Below, piece by piece: positions 21,467 to 31,524 of a DNA stretch of 64,000 bases. Source of the DNA: Schizochytrium sp. TIO01. Its lineage: Eukaryota; Sar; Bigyra; Thraustochytrida; Thraustochytriidae. Every line of letters begins with the position of its first letter. Positions within the stretch are counted from its first letter, which is position 1. The notes below the pieces were generated by a model. The model did no database searches and was not told the origin of the DNA. It saw nothing but the letters and a program-made list of their open reading frames with translations. The position numbers and the translations under genes are program-made. The stretch covers positions 761,501 to 825,500 of the forward strand of contig SMSO01000034.1 in assembly GCA_004764695.1 (NCBI GenBank), in the 5' to 3' direction.

Positions 21467-24142
21467 TTACAGTTGGTCAAGGAGTGCAAGAGAGTAATCA
21501 CTCTTGACAATTTCAGCTAGACGAGACCGTATCCCATCATAGCACTTGCGAAATTCGAAGATAGGAACAGATTCGCGAAGAAACTCGACCATATAGGTTC
21601 CAGGACCAACAAGGAAGATGCGCACAGAAAGCACCTTCATGTCTCTACGGAATATATACAACTGGAAGGCATCATAGTCAACTATAACTCTGTCACGTCC
21701 CTCAGGATTAGATTGAACAATTTGCTCGATTCGAGAGAGGACCTCATTCGCAGGAACACAGGTACTGAAGCGGGTTGATCGCTTCACTACATCCTTGAAC
21801 TCTTGAATTTGACCTGGTTCAGTTGGTGAAAGGGGCATAACCGGTGCCACAGGGCCTTCCAAGCTACCCCGGACCCGTTCAAGTTCGTCTTGTTGGCGTC
21901 TAAGATTGTAACAGGCTGATGGTGATGGGGACGAGGAAAGAGGCCCATTCCTGCATTGCTCAGAAAAGGAGCATGCGGCTCCAAATTGAGCTTGGGAGAG
22001 ATGTTGTTGGATAATTCCACAACCATTGCCCCTCATCGATTCAGGAGTGTTATCTGATTGTAGCCGAGGGGGGGGAGACAGCGATCGGTGCAGGCGACGT
22101 TCCATAAAAGATCCAGGGCTCTTGCAAAGAGGTTCCAAGTTTAATGTTGGAGGGGCATCAGGACCGTTTCGTCCATGATATCTACGGGGAGCCAAAGGCG
22201 GAGATTGGAAAACAGGTCGCACTCGAGATCGCATAGGCAAAGCCTGGGAGGGTGGTGGGACATGCACGGGCATTGGTTGGTGATGTGACTGGTGAAGAGA
22301 TTCCGCAGGTTCTTCGTCTTGTTGAGCGAGCTCAAATTTATCTACATTTGCACTAAGGTCATCTATAAGGCGAGGGGATGGAGGTTTTTCTTGGACAGTA
22401 GCTCCACTTGAGCACGGCAACAGTCTGTCTGAACTATCTCTCCTTTCCCTGACATCGTTTTCATCATCATCCTCATCATCATCCTCGTCATCCTCGTCAT
22501 CATCTTCTTCGTCATCCTCGTCATCGTGATAAAGCTCGTCCATTTCATCAAAAAATGATTCAGCTTCCTCTTCTTCTTCTTCACATGAAAGACCAGGTGC
22601 GGAAACCGGCAACGAGGCATCATCTACCCAGGGGTGAATTTGGGCTTCCCAAACAGTCATACGGGTCTCAGGATCTGGGTCGAGGAGGCCAGACAACAAA
22701 TCAATAACAGCTGGGTTAAGGTGCCGCGGGAAAAACAAAGTAGGAAAATCTGCAATTGCAGACGCAGATATTGTATCTAATCCGGTGTTTGAAGAGGCAG
22801 ATGCTCCTTCCGCCTTGGCATGATCAAGCGCAGGATGCTGCATCATTTCCTTCTGTGCGCGTTTCCAAGCACGAAAATGAGCAAAGCGAGGACAGCGAAA
22901 GAGATCTTTGCCAAATGGAAGATTGCCGTTGAGAAGAGCATAGAGAATCACACCAAGTGACCAAGAGTCAGCCTTCCCGCCGTCGTAACCCTCACCACTT
23001 CTTTCGAGCACTTCCGGAGCAACGTAATGTGGGGACCCCACGACACTCATAAGACGTCGAATAGGGTATGGACGGCCTCCGTTTTCTAAGTCTTCATCTT
23101 GCTGCCGTCCTTGACTTTGGTTCGCATCCATACACAGCGCAGAAAGACCAAAGTCTGCAATTTTTAGGACGGCACCATCATCGTGATCTGCAAGAAGAAG
23201 ATTTTCTGGTTTAAGGTCGCGGTGTGCTAATCCTCGCGAATGACAATACGCAACGCCAGACAATAGTTGACGGAAATAATGGAGTGCGGTTTGTTCGTCG
23301 CAGCCCTCATCAACTCGGATTCTATCAAACAGTTCACCACCCGACGCTAACTCGAGAACCAGAAATAAAGTGGACTTGGATTCCTGCACAAGTTCGAGGA
23401 CTTCGAATAATTGAAGAACGTTTTCGTGACCACGTATTTTTTGCATGTTGCGAATTTCATTGCAAGTTTGCTGGCGCTGTCTCAAGAATTGCATATACTT
23501 CAGAGGCACACGGGGCAAAGTGATAGAACATCCCAGTGAAGTAACAGTATGCTTTGTCATGAAATTAGAGGGTTCAAGAGAATCAAGATCGGTACCATAA
23601 ATACTCATGCACTGTTTGAGCGTGAGTTCTCGAAGCTGACCCGACCTACGGTCCATAGCTGCTGCAACAACTTGCTTTGATCCAGGATGCACAAGCCAGT
23701 GAACGTCCGCCTCTGTAAGTTCAGATAACGTACTATCCTGATGGGCTCGTGAAGACTGCAAATTCGATGCGTTATATTCACTGGAGGCTTCCTCTCCGTT
23801 GGCATTTGCTGCTGCCGATTTTGAAGCAGGTGAAGAAAGTGGGAATGAAGCACAAGATCCACCATCTTTGTCTTGGCTAAGCTGATCACGAGGTTCTTCC
23901 TCCTCAGGACTAGAGATTCCAGTTCGTGCGTTAACGTAGCGTGTTAGTGCAGAAGATCTAACTAGCTTGAGGTGACTGGAATGCAATATTTTCAAGGCAA
24001 GATGTTCCCTTGTGATGGCGTGGACACATTCATATACAACACCAGATGACCCGCCACCGAGATAATTTCCAAGCTCGTAAGCATCTTTGTCATCCACTTG
24101 GATGGTTTGTCCATCGTATTTGCTAATTCTCCGCGTTTCCAT
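21467..24142 (-). CDS. Large CAMK-type serine/threonine kinase with KA1-like C-terminus
   Basis: 891 residues from the ATG at 24142, which sits in a strong GCCATGG context; the frame runs upstream only to a TTG. N-lobe: GGGSSGVVYE glycine loop and ALKIL catalytic Lys (about residue 47). An insert of roughly 165 residues, rich in Ser/Glu/Ala, then precedes helix C (NEIRNMQKI). HRDLKPEN, ADFGLS and APEVLERSGEGYDGGKADSW are intact, so the enzyme should be active. The DSWSLGVILYALLNGNLPFG segment is CAMK/AMPK-like. Beyond the kinase (about 505) comes a run of some 35 Asp/Glu residues (about 515-567), a long disordered region, and at about 805-887 a beta-rich module ending in a helix that resembles a KA1 membrane/autoinhibitory domain. 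The TAA stop sits in CT|GTAAGTA, a good donor sequence, so a further small exon cannot be ruled out. Confidence 0.88.
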   Translation of the reverse strand: METRRISKYDGQTIQVDDKDAYELGNYLGGGSSGVVYECVHAITREHLALKILHSSHLKLVRSSALTRYVNARTGISSPEEEEPRDQLSQDKDGGSCASFPLSSPASKSAAANANGEEASSEYNASNLQSSRAHQDSTLSELTEADVHWLVHPGSKQVVAAAMDRRSGQLRELTLKQCMSIYGTDLDSLEPSNFMTKHTVTSLGCSITLPRVPLKYMQFLRQRQQTCNEIRNMQKIRGHENVLQLFEVLELVQESKSTLFLVLELASGGELFDRIRVDEGCDEQTALHYFRQLLSGVAYCHSRGLAHRDLKPENLLLADHDDGAVLKIADFGLSALCMDANQSQGRQQDEDLENGGRPYPIRRLMSVVGSPHYVAPEVLERSGEGYDGGKADSWSLGVILYALLNGNLPFGKDLFRCPRFAHFRAWKRAQKEMMQHPALDHAKAEGASASSNTGLDTISASAIADFPTLFFPRHLNPAVIDLLSGLLDPDPETRMTVWEAQIHPWVDDASLPVSAPGLSCEEEEEEAESFFDEMDELYHDDEDDEEDDDEDDEDDDEDDDENDVRERRDSSDRLLPCSSGATVQEKPPSPRLIDDLSANVDKFELAQQDEEPAESLHQSHHQPMPVHVPPPSQALPMRSRVRPVFQSPPLAPRRYHGRNGPDAPPTLNLEPLCKSPGSFMERRLHRSLSPPPRLQSDNTPESMRGNGCGIIQQHLSQAQFGAACSFSEQCRNGPLSSSPSPSACYNLRRQQDELERVRGSLEGPVAPVMPLSPTEPGQIQEFKDVVKRSTRFSTCVPANEVLSRIEQIVQSNPEGRDRVIVDYDAFQLYIFRRDMKVLSVRIFLVGPGTYMVEFLRESVPIFEFRKCYDGIRSRLAEIVKSDYSLALLDQL

Positions 24143-24365
24143 GGCGATAGCTAGCGTCGAAGGACGCTCACTCCACTGAGGAACGCAGTCAATAAACAAC
24201 GAATAAACAGACTGCCTCCTTCACTTCGTTCGCGAAGGGAGAGTCTCTCGTCCTGTTGGAGAAGCGAACGTCCCCTTGGCCTCCGAACCTGCGTGGGCCT
24301 ATCTGCTCCGGATGCCCCGGCCTGGCCCCCTGCTCGCCCGCTTCTCTCCGTCGCCTTCGCTTGCT

Positions 24366-24393
24366 TGTTTGTTTGTTTGTTTGTTTGTTTGTT
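24366..24393. repeat. TTTG microsatellite, about 7 units
   Basis: A perfect TTTG tract upstream of the kinase start. The same motif recurs as a much longer tract at 47280. Confidence 0.9.
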
Positions 24394-24476
24394 TATTAAA
24401 CTTATGCTTCGACGTGCTCTCACTGATCAGAAGAGTCTGCGTCTAAAGGAGAGAGAAGAAAGGAAGAAGAGAGAGA

Positions 24477-24479
24477 AAA

Positions 24480-24556
<77 letters not shown>
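24477..24556. repeat. AAAG microsatellite, about 20 units
   Basis: A near-perfect AAAG array of about 80 bases, preceded by impure AGA-rich sequence. It lies in the upstream region of the kinase gene, so it could sit within its promoter. Confidence 0.95.
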
Positions 24557-24729
24557 GGCAAATAAAGTGGGTATACACCTAATACCTGGTATAGGGTTGC
24601 TAGAGGTGAGGTATTATAGTAAACTGTAAGTAGACGTTGCATAGATAGATCGACTGAGTTTCTTTCTAGGCAAACCCTTCTGCTGTTTTCTCTAGAACTG
24701 TGACTATTTTGCAAAGGAAATAGCCTACT

Positions 24730-24743
24730 AGTAGGTACCTACT
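24730..24743. repeat. Perfect palindrome AGTAGGTACCTACT
   Basis: A 14-bp perfect palindrome with the TAGGTACCTA core. It is one of the clearest examples of a GTAG/CTAC palindromic motif scattered through the spacers of this window. Confidence 0.8.
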
Positions 24744-24855
24744 TATCTGCTTAGCTGCCACTACTTAGTAGGAAGGGCATGTAGTATCTATCATATACTG
24801 TGTAGCAGTTTAGAGATATTCTACGATAGCTAGTTAGCTTACTATGTAGTTGTTA

Positions 24856-24960
24856 ACGCGCGCGCGCGGCGGAGAAAGAGAAAGAAGCGGAGAGGGCAAC
24901 AGAGAGAGAGAGAGAGAGCGAGAAGACAAGAGAAGAGCGAGAAGAGAAGAGAAGAGCGAG
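24856..24960. repeat. CG dinucleotide run followed by GA-rich tract
   Basis: Starts with about 13 bases of alternating CG, followed by GGAGAAAGAG-type purine sequence. It includes a pure AG run of about 18 bases at 24900-24918. Confidence 0.85.
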
Positions 24961-25074
24961 CGAGAATTGAGAGATTCTGACTCGGATGAACTGGGAGAAC
25001 TGGAGAAGAGTTGCATGCATGAGGAGTGAGGAAGGAGGATCGTGAGGTCTTCAACCGAATTCCAAATAGGAGTT

Positions 25075-25093
25075 GCCTCTGACTAGTGAGAAG
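25075..25093 (+). repeat. Core of dispersed short repeat (fragment)
   Basis: GCCTCTGACTAGTGAGAAGG matches the conserved 3' core of the repeat family. No upstream half is recognisable. Confidence 0.4.
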
Positions 25094-25170
25094 GAGAGAG
25101 AGGTGAGAGAATCGAGAGAATTGGGAGAGTTGAAAAAGAGGACTCGGAAAAAGAGAGCAGTACCGAAGGC

Positions 25171-25200
25171 AAAGAAAGAAAGAAAGAAAGAAAGAAAGAA
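25171..25200. repeat. AAAG microsatellite
   Basis: About seven perfect AAAG units, a second array of the same motif within 700 bp of the first. Confidence 0.9.
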
Positions 25201-25388
25201 CTCGAGAGAATATTATATGTATACATACCATACATACACACTGACAGACATTCTGACATAACATAGGTGAAGAACCCAGACAAACAAGGAGAGGAGAGGG
25301 GAGGAAAGGAGACGCAACAGAGCAACGAAAGAAGGACCCACGAGATGGAAGGAAAGAAGAAATACAAGGGCCCAAGAGTTGAGTGAGC

Positions 25389-25462
<74 letters not shown>
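25389..25462. repeat. AGT trinucleotide microsatellite, about 24 units
   Basis: A perfect AGT array of about 74 bases. On the minus strand it opens a poly-Leu frame that is an artefact. Confidence 0.95.
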
Positions 25463-25467
<5 letters not shown>

Positions 25468-26403
25468 TTGTTAAGGATACTAGCAGGGGTCCACCTAGGT
25501 GCCTACTAGTAGAGTAGTGCTCGAAGAAAGGAAGCAACGAGCGAAGAATGAGGAAAATAGGAAGAAACAAAACGACTCAGTATTTCGTAAGGACTCAAAG
25601 TGCTACCTATGCCTGCCTACCTAGGGGGCAGGTATAAAAAGAAAGCAACTAACTCCAGGCACAATACATACTCTTATCTTCTCTAGTTCTTCAAGTTCCC
25701 CAGATCAGTTCTAAATGATGTATTTATTTATTCATTTATTTCAGACACGTCAAAGCACAATCGCAGTAGAGGAGGGATATATACTAACAATGTTATAATG
25801 CCATGCCCACTGCAGTCTTTGGTGCCTCTGGCTTTTGTCGTTTGTTTACAAGAGAGCTAAGGCACCTGAATCGAAGAACTCTCAGTCCAAAAAGTATGTA
25901 GTATTAGGCAGGCATCCTACCTAATTGCCTACTACTAGTACTACTACTACTCAGCCTCGCTTTCGTTTGTCTTCTTCTCGTTATCTGTGGGATCTATAGG
26001 TATTTCCGCCTTTCTCAAGTTGTCATCGCGCCTGCTCGCCGCCTTGCGCGTGCGTCTTCTTCTCTTCGCAACCCGAACTTCGCAACCCGAACTTCGCAAC
26101 CCAAAGCGGGAACGGAGAGAGGAGAGAGACTTACTAGGTACCTAACAGGTAGCTAGCAGGTCTAGCAATGATTGACCCCAAAGCGCGAATGGCTGCTTTG
26201 CTTTGTCGAGAGTTAACTCGTCACCAAGAGCCCAAGTCAGCTCATGTCGCCATGTTTCACTATTATTGTTTTTGTTATTATTTTCATACTATGATGGTTG
26301 CAAGCTGAGGTCCTATTCTTGAAATAAAAATTGAATTGGTAATAACAAAATTTGAAAACTAGAAACTAGCCTGCGTTACAATTTTTACGGAAACTAACTA
26401 TTT

Positions 26404-26450
26404 TTCTCACTACTAGTCGGAGATATTACGTGAAAACTTTTAGCAATAAG
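26404..26450 (-). repeat. Dispersed short repeat, minus-strand partial copy
   Basis: On the minus strand: TAAAAGTTTTCACGTAATA then TCTCCGACTAGTAGTGAGAA. This follows the middle and tail of the family consensus. Confidence 0.55.
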
Positions 26451-26631
26451 CCAACTTTAAAACTGTAGATACCCTAACTGGGTTGATAGGTAGTCAACTT
26501 TAATGTATTTCTCACTTTCGTAGTAGGTAGGGTATCCAGGTAGTATAAGAGAGTAATCTTATGAGATAGCACTACATCGGTGGGTAGGGCAAAATTGATT
26601 ACCATGAAGAGGTACGTCTAGCTAGAGACAT

Positions 26632-26703
26632 GATTATTCTGGCTTTGGGCTTTTAACCAAGCCAAACGTTTTTGATGAGTTACCTCTGACTGGCGAAAGT
26701 GGT
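26632..26703 (+). repeat. Dispersed short repeat, full-length copy
   Basis: Head GATTATTCTGGCTTTGGGC, a CAAGCCAAACGTTTTTGAT middle, and tail TACCTCTGACTGGCGAAAGT followed by GG. It aligns over its whole length with the copies at 46073 and 26903. Confidence 0.8.
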
Positions 26704-26902
26704 TCATTAGAGAGAAAGAAAAACATCTCAGTACCTACCCTCTGTAGTGCGGAGTGCAAACGAAATCGCAGTTGAGTAGGAATCGGAGAAAACTAATTTC
26801 AGGATGTTCCTAGGGTCATGAAACTACCTACCTAATGTGCATAACCAGACTGATGTTACTTGTGTAAAACTCATATCGCTCATATCAATGACTCTTCTGA
26901 GT

Positions 26903-26972
26903 GATTATTTTGGCTTGGGTTTTACCTAGGTTAAAAGTTTTTAGTGATTAACCTCTAATTTGTAAGAGTGCC
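26903..26972 (+). repeat. Dispersed short repeat, full-length copy
   Basis: Head GATTATTTTGGCTTGGGTTT, middle TAGGTTAAAAGTTTTTAGTG, and tail AACCTCTAATTTGTAAGAGT followed by GCC. The tail core is more diverged than in other copies. Confidence 0.75.
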
Positions 26973-27795
26973 AATCACTCGAGGTTAGTCTAGTAGCACT
27001 CATAATTACTAAATCTAGAATGCAAAAAGCTTCCGTACTTGTGGTTCTTAGAAAATATGTCGCAAGGCCCATGTGTTATTCCACTAGTTCTTCTTTACCA
27101 CTACTAGTTGCGAAATGACCCAAGTCAAAACGAAGCTCTCGTGCCTAAGTTGACTAGCTAGCATAGAAATATCTACGTTTTTTTGCCTAAACGGACAAAG
27201 ATACTGCGTTCTCTTGATTAAACGCTGAAGACGTGCAGCTGTTTCAAAAAGAGTTAGAAAAAGAAAAGAATTTAGAGCACACTTCGAGTTTGGTGATTTC
27301 ATTAATATAGTCAACCTTGTCAAGGCCGTCAAAAGCTGCAGTGCCTCATCTTGAAAGCCAGATTACCGTTTACTAGAGAAAAGTTTGATGCCTAAAACGT
27401 CAAATGAAAAGCCAACGATTTCACAAAGGGACTCAACTATGCGCAACTTCGGTGAGTGAATTAAGAAACACTTTCATCTACTTATAATGGAAAACCAGGG
27501 TTATCAGCATGCTATCGTTGATTGTATGATACAAGACTCGCTTTTGACGGGGAAGATCGATTCATAAATTGCACTTGAAGCGGACTTCGATGGAAAAAGA
27601 GAGTTCTGATGCTGCAACCTAATGAAATTGCATTGCATCACCACGGACGTACTTATATGGTAGTTTAGAACCCGTATAGCTCTCTTCTATATGAGATATC
27701 ATTTTCTGGGTTTTGTGCCAATTGCGTGATACATCAATCCCTACCCCATCCCCAACCCATTCACGATGCAAACAATAAACAATTCAATTTATTTC

Positions 27796-29331
27796 TTAAG
27801 CCCGGCAGATAACAATCCCAATGTTGTCTGCTGATCTTCTCTCTGCCCACCGTTTCAAAGCAATGTCCCTCAATAAAACTGCCATATCCTCGGAGGTGTA
27901 ATGAAGATTTCTAAAAAGCAGGTCCGCTACTTCCTCGTCTTCCACCATATCCCTGTTATTGACAAGAACAAAACATATATTTGAAATTGTATTTGGTATT
28001 CACAACTTCATGTTAGTACTACTCCTTGTTCCTACCATTGATTCAAAAGAATGGACAAAACCATGCCCAACGAACGCCTTGAGGGGAACATTGACTTACC
28101 ATAATCCATCAGAGGCTGCCACATAGATTGATCCTACCTCAAACTTTGCATGAGATATGGAGGGCTCATGTGTGCACCCGGCCTCCTTTGCAACCGCATC
28201 CCCAAGAGAGCGTGTCAACATAAGCCCTGGTCCAGGGGCCATGAAACCCATGCTTTTAGATTTTTCATCACTCAGCCAAACTCGCAGAGGGGGGTTCTCT
28301 TTCATTCTGTTTTGGGAGGCATCAATCAAAGCACGCGCAGACGGGCGTATTACCCCACCAATAAGCTCAATGCGTGCGCGTTCGTCAGGGTCTTCAGGAC
28401 GGTGATCATGGCTTACTCGACGTGTTGTCGCAAAGTTTATGTTTGGCCTGACAAGAAGGCCTCGTGAATCTCCGACATTTGCAACATGTATTCGTCCATG
28501 AGAGATTATTGCCAAAGTAGCAGTTGTTCCACTCATTTTGCTTCGGAATCCAATGTCTTCGTTGCTTATTAATTCTTGCTCGCATTTTGAAAATAGGCTC
28601 ACAAGCAATGCAGCCCAAGTTTCATCATTTTCACGTGGGTCCACTCGTAAGATCATCTCTTTTGCATTCGTGCGTAACCAGTCCATAGTGAATTCGGCTA
28701 TTAGTTTACCATATTGACCATGGCCATCCAGACAGCAAACAAAGTAGGTATCCTGAATACCACCGTAGTGACTTTCAACATAGACAACATCTTGATTCTC
28801 TTTCTTTATTGGTGGGTCTCCGCTGCCGATATGAGTGATGCAAGCTAGCTCATACATGGCTATTCGCCCACTTGTAAGTTCTGGCCTTTCATCATCTTCT
28901 GAATAATCGTCTTTGATAGTTTCATCTTCTATACTGAGGTTGTCCACTATTTCAGAGCTGTTATTGTTTGACTCTGAGCGTTTACGTTCACTCGATTTCG
29001 ATGATACGATATCACCATCTGCATCTGCAATGGGTTGCTGGTTGCTTGAAGATGGAGATACATGCACTGGCGCAGTCAAAGTGGATGTGGCTTCAGCTGC
29101 ATCAAATGCCTTTGTATACGAGCCGTCCGATTTGGTAGTAAGTGGTGAAGCTACATGTTTATTTGATGATATTGAGGTTTTGGCTGTGTTATCCAATTGG
29201 CGCTCAACATCTTCATCACTACTTTCTGCATTGTGTAACTTAGACTGACCATAACCGGGAATAGACTCCTCCGGGAGAGTCTGCGCTCTCCGCGGGCTCG
29301 TGCTGCTTGCGGTGGATGCTGAACAGCCCAT
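27796..29331 (-). CDS. Two-exon PP2C-type (PPM) phosphatase with N-myristoylation signal
   Basis: Coding sequence is the complement of 27796-27952 joined to 28100-29331, giving 462 residues. The N-terminus MGCSAS is a textbook N-myristoylation site (Gly2) with a palmitoylatable Cys3, so the enzyme is probably membrane-bound. After about 150 disordered acidic residues, the PPM fold shows its metal-binding motifs: KKENQD, DGHG (about residue 201), SGTTATLAI, NVGDSRG, SHDHRPEDPDE, TRSLGD and AASDGLWD. Exon 1 alone would stop one residue after DGL. Splicing completes the Trp codon (TG|G) and continues DMVEDEEVADLLF to WAERRSADNIGIVICRA, which contains the last metal-binding Asp (SADN). The junction is therefore confirmed by the protein family. 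It is a Mg/Mn-dependent Ser/Thr phosphatase; its substrate is unknown. Confidence 0.93.
27953..28099 (-). other. Spliceosomal intron of the PP2C gene (147 bp)
   Basis: Donor TG|GTAAGT at 28099, branch-like TACTAACA at 28018-28011, and acceptor AATAACAG ending at 27953. The reading frame is conserved across the junction and yields a canonical PP2C C-terminus. This is the only intron in the window that the encoded protein proves. Confidence 0.93.
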
Positions 29332-30408
29332 TGCCCACTATATCCTTGAATCTATATATTTAAAAAAAAAGGGCAAGTTTGAGGCCCTTTTGCAATACAA
29401 GCTTCGGTTTGTGGCAGTATTTGTATGTTTGGAAAGAGTTCGCAACCAATCGTCGAGAATCAAGGATGTGTGTGTAAGACTGAACGAAAGAAGGGTGAGG
29501 GTTTGCATTGGCAGAGTGTACTCGTGAAGGAGGTGTCCCAGAGGGTGCAGCTGCTCCAAAGTCTCCACCACTTGGGATATGCACCCATCAGGGTCAGTCA
29601 GGCGATACTGAGGCAATTGACATTGGACACTGGCATTTATTTACACAATAATAAGATAGCAGAAACATAAATAACGGACAAATTTGGCATTACTTTATTT
29701 TTATTTATAACATTTAAAAAAGAGTGATTTATTAGGACTTTAGTATTGAAATATATGTACAACAATATATATATATATACATACAATCATACTTTCTTTA
29801 TTGAGTTTAGTGATTTTCTCTAAAGGAGAAAAAGAAAATGTATGAGATCATGTAAGTCCAACGTTTGAGTGTGTGGTGGTAGTAGAAATGAAATATTTTA
29901 TAGAGCAAACATTAATTGTTGTGAAATCTCAATAGCCCATGAAAAGTATTTATCGCATCAGCTTGAAATCTATAATTTGCATTTTGTAATTAACAAACCT
30001 TTAACTCTCCAAAGCAAAAGTTGAACTTGAGTTTCCTATGATACCTCACATAACAATAAGTGTGAAATCAGTTTCAGCTATATTGCTAGTTTTGTAAAGA
30101 AAGTAGTCCTCAATGTTGTGAAAATGAATAAATACGTATTTTTCTTTGTTGAAGCAAACTCAGGAAGGCGAGATGATTCCTGGGTTATAATCTATATCAA
30201 ACCCAGGATCACACTCCATACCAACAGAAATATTTGAGACACCTCATTCATGATCAAATCTACTATCCAAATGACCCAGGGACGCAACTATTCTCACTAT
30301 ATTGACAGACTAACATCCTCATTCAAATCTTGTAAATCACACTGAGGATAACGTAGACAATTAACCCTTGGTGATGCGGGATGATTACGAGTAAAGTTTT
30401 TCACTTAT
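29332..30408. other. 1.1-kb AT-rich spacer
   Basis: Contains the PP2C upstream region and the BTB-gene 3' flank, with an AT dinucleotide run near 29766-29780. No coding frame or RNA is supportable. Confidence 0.6.
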
Positions 30409-31524
30409 TCAATATTGACGATGCCATGTAGTTTGAGGTTGGTGACGAGAACTTTCTGGTTTAGCAGAGGTGCTCGGGCCATGCTTGCGCCAAGGTTGAT
30501 CATCATCAACTTGAGGAGGGGAGATTCGGAAATCCATTCCCTTATATCTAGTAGAGGTCCACCAGTCTTCACTTGATGATGGCTTCGATTTACTATTTGA
30601 GGACTTATATTCAGGCCTAGCTTGAGGCATCTCGTCGTAAACAACACGCTCTCCTTCAACAAAATAATCAGCTTTGGGATCTAAGCGAAGTGAAATTTCC
30701 ATTTGACGCTCAAGTTTATGCATGCGTGATAACGGGACTGCAGCTGCCCTCTCTACCAACTGAAATGGATCAAGGAACTCTCGAATTGCACAACGTAGAG
30801 TCTCAAGACGATAGAACTCTGCTTCTTTGTAGAGACGCATAATCAGTTGATCTGCAGCTGGGTCAGCTGATTGCGGAAGAGCACCGTCACGTAAAAATGC
30901 GATGATGTGCCTAAACAAGACCCAATCACGATCAATAATATAACATCCTCGGTCGTCAGGTTTGATGGGGCTATCTGGGCCTACAAGCGCTGCTAGCAAA
31001 GACCCTGGATCACGTTTAAGAACTCGTTCGGTTGTCTCAAACAATTGCCCTCCTACGTTGATGCGAACGCGGCGCAAATCACTAGTCGGAAGCATCGTAC
31101 TCTGGAACCAAGATGAGCGACGGGCCGATGCAAAGCGTCGCTTGTCTTCATCCAAATCACTTCTCTCCACATTCAGTTTTTTCCACTCATCTTCAAGAAC
31201 AAGCTTTCGTCGCGCAAGTTTACGGAACTCACGGCGTGTATCTTTGATTTTCTCCTCAAGGTCCTGCCGCTCCAAAAGTAAACGTTGACTTACTCTCTCT
31301 AGGCTTACCCGAGGATCTGGAGAACCTTCGTTTTTTCCTGATGGCCCCGAGCCAGTGGTGGATTTACTTCGCTGGTACAAGATGTCAAGAGCAGCCTCCA
31401 AATTATCTTCATGAGCATCTTCAGTGTATGCTGCATTCCAAGAAACTCTATCTCCGGCCCTTCGTAGTGCCTTGGCGTCGTGGGCATAGTTGCCTGTTAG
31501 AGATGCTGGGTCTCGCCGCCACAT
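30409..31524 (-). CDS. BTB/T1 (KCTD-like) tetramerisation-domain protein
   Basis: 371 residues from the ATG at 31524 (MWRRDPASLT). Residues about 85-135 form a charged coiled coil (RLLLERQDLEEKIKDTRRE, then RKLVLEDEWKKLN). Residues about 145-247 are a BTB domain of the potassium-channel T1/KCTD type: VRINVGGQLFETTERVLKRD, DDRGCYIIDRDWVLFRHIIAF, then LRDG, and YKEAEFYRLETLRCAI. KCTD proteins form oligomers and often recruit Cullin-3 ubiquitin ligase or G-protein subunits. Which applies here cannot be told. The C-terminal 120 residues are Ser/Pro/Lys-rich, with a WWTSTRYKGMDF patch that might be a short binding motif. No membrane segments occur, so it is not a channel. Confidence 0.88.
   Translation of the reverse strand: MWRRDPASLTGNYAHDAKALRRAGDRVSWNAAYTEDAHEDNLEAALDILYQRSKSTTGSGPSGKNEGSPDPRVSLERVSQRLLLERQDLEEKIKDTRREFRKLARRKLVLEDEWKKLNVERSDLDEDKRRFASARRSSWFQSTMLPTSDLRRVRINVGGQLFETTERVLKRDPGSLLAALVGPDSPIKPDDRGCYIIDRDWVLFRHIIAFLRDGALPQSADPAADQLIMRLYKEAEFYRLETLRCAIREFLDPFQLVERAAAVPLSRMHKLERQMEISLRLDPKADYFVEGERVVYDEMPQARPEYKSSNSKSKPSSSEDWWTSTRYKGMDFRISPPQVDDDQPWRKHGPSTSAKPESSRHQPQTTWHRQY

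Larger units (their letters stand above)
24143..27795. other. 3.65-kb spacer rich in simple repeats and dispersed repeat copies
   Basis: The half nearest the kinase gene is dominated by microsatellites: TTTG, AAAG (twice), GA, a short CG run and AGT. A 14-base direct repeat (CGCAACCCGAACTT) lies at about 26067-26102. The half nearest the PP2C gene has four copies of the dispersed short repeat. Leu-, Ser- or Lys-rich frames here are repeat artefacts. I see no real gene. Confidence 0.65.

Noticed and set aside
22363..22623. Met/Thr/Lys-rich minus-strand frame inside the kinase gene
   Set aside because: Frame-shifted shadow of the Asp/Glu run of the kinase.
24143..24199. Upstream extension of the kinase (and similar extensions of the thioredoxin, CH, TK, ERGIC3 and translin-TRAX genes)
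   Set aside because: The extended frames begin at TTG or GTG, not ATG. In each case the first ATG downstream was taken as the start.
24842..25570. Leu/Ser-rich 242-codon minus-strand frame
   Set aside because: It is built from the antisense of AGT, AAAG and GA microsatellites and has no non-repeat coding signal.
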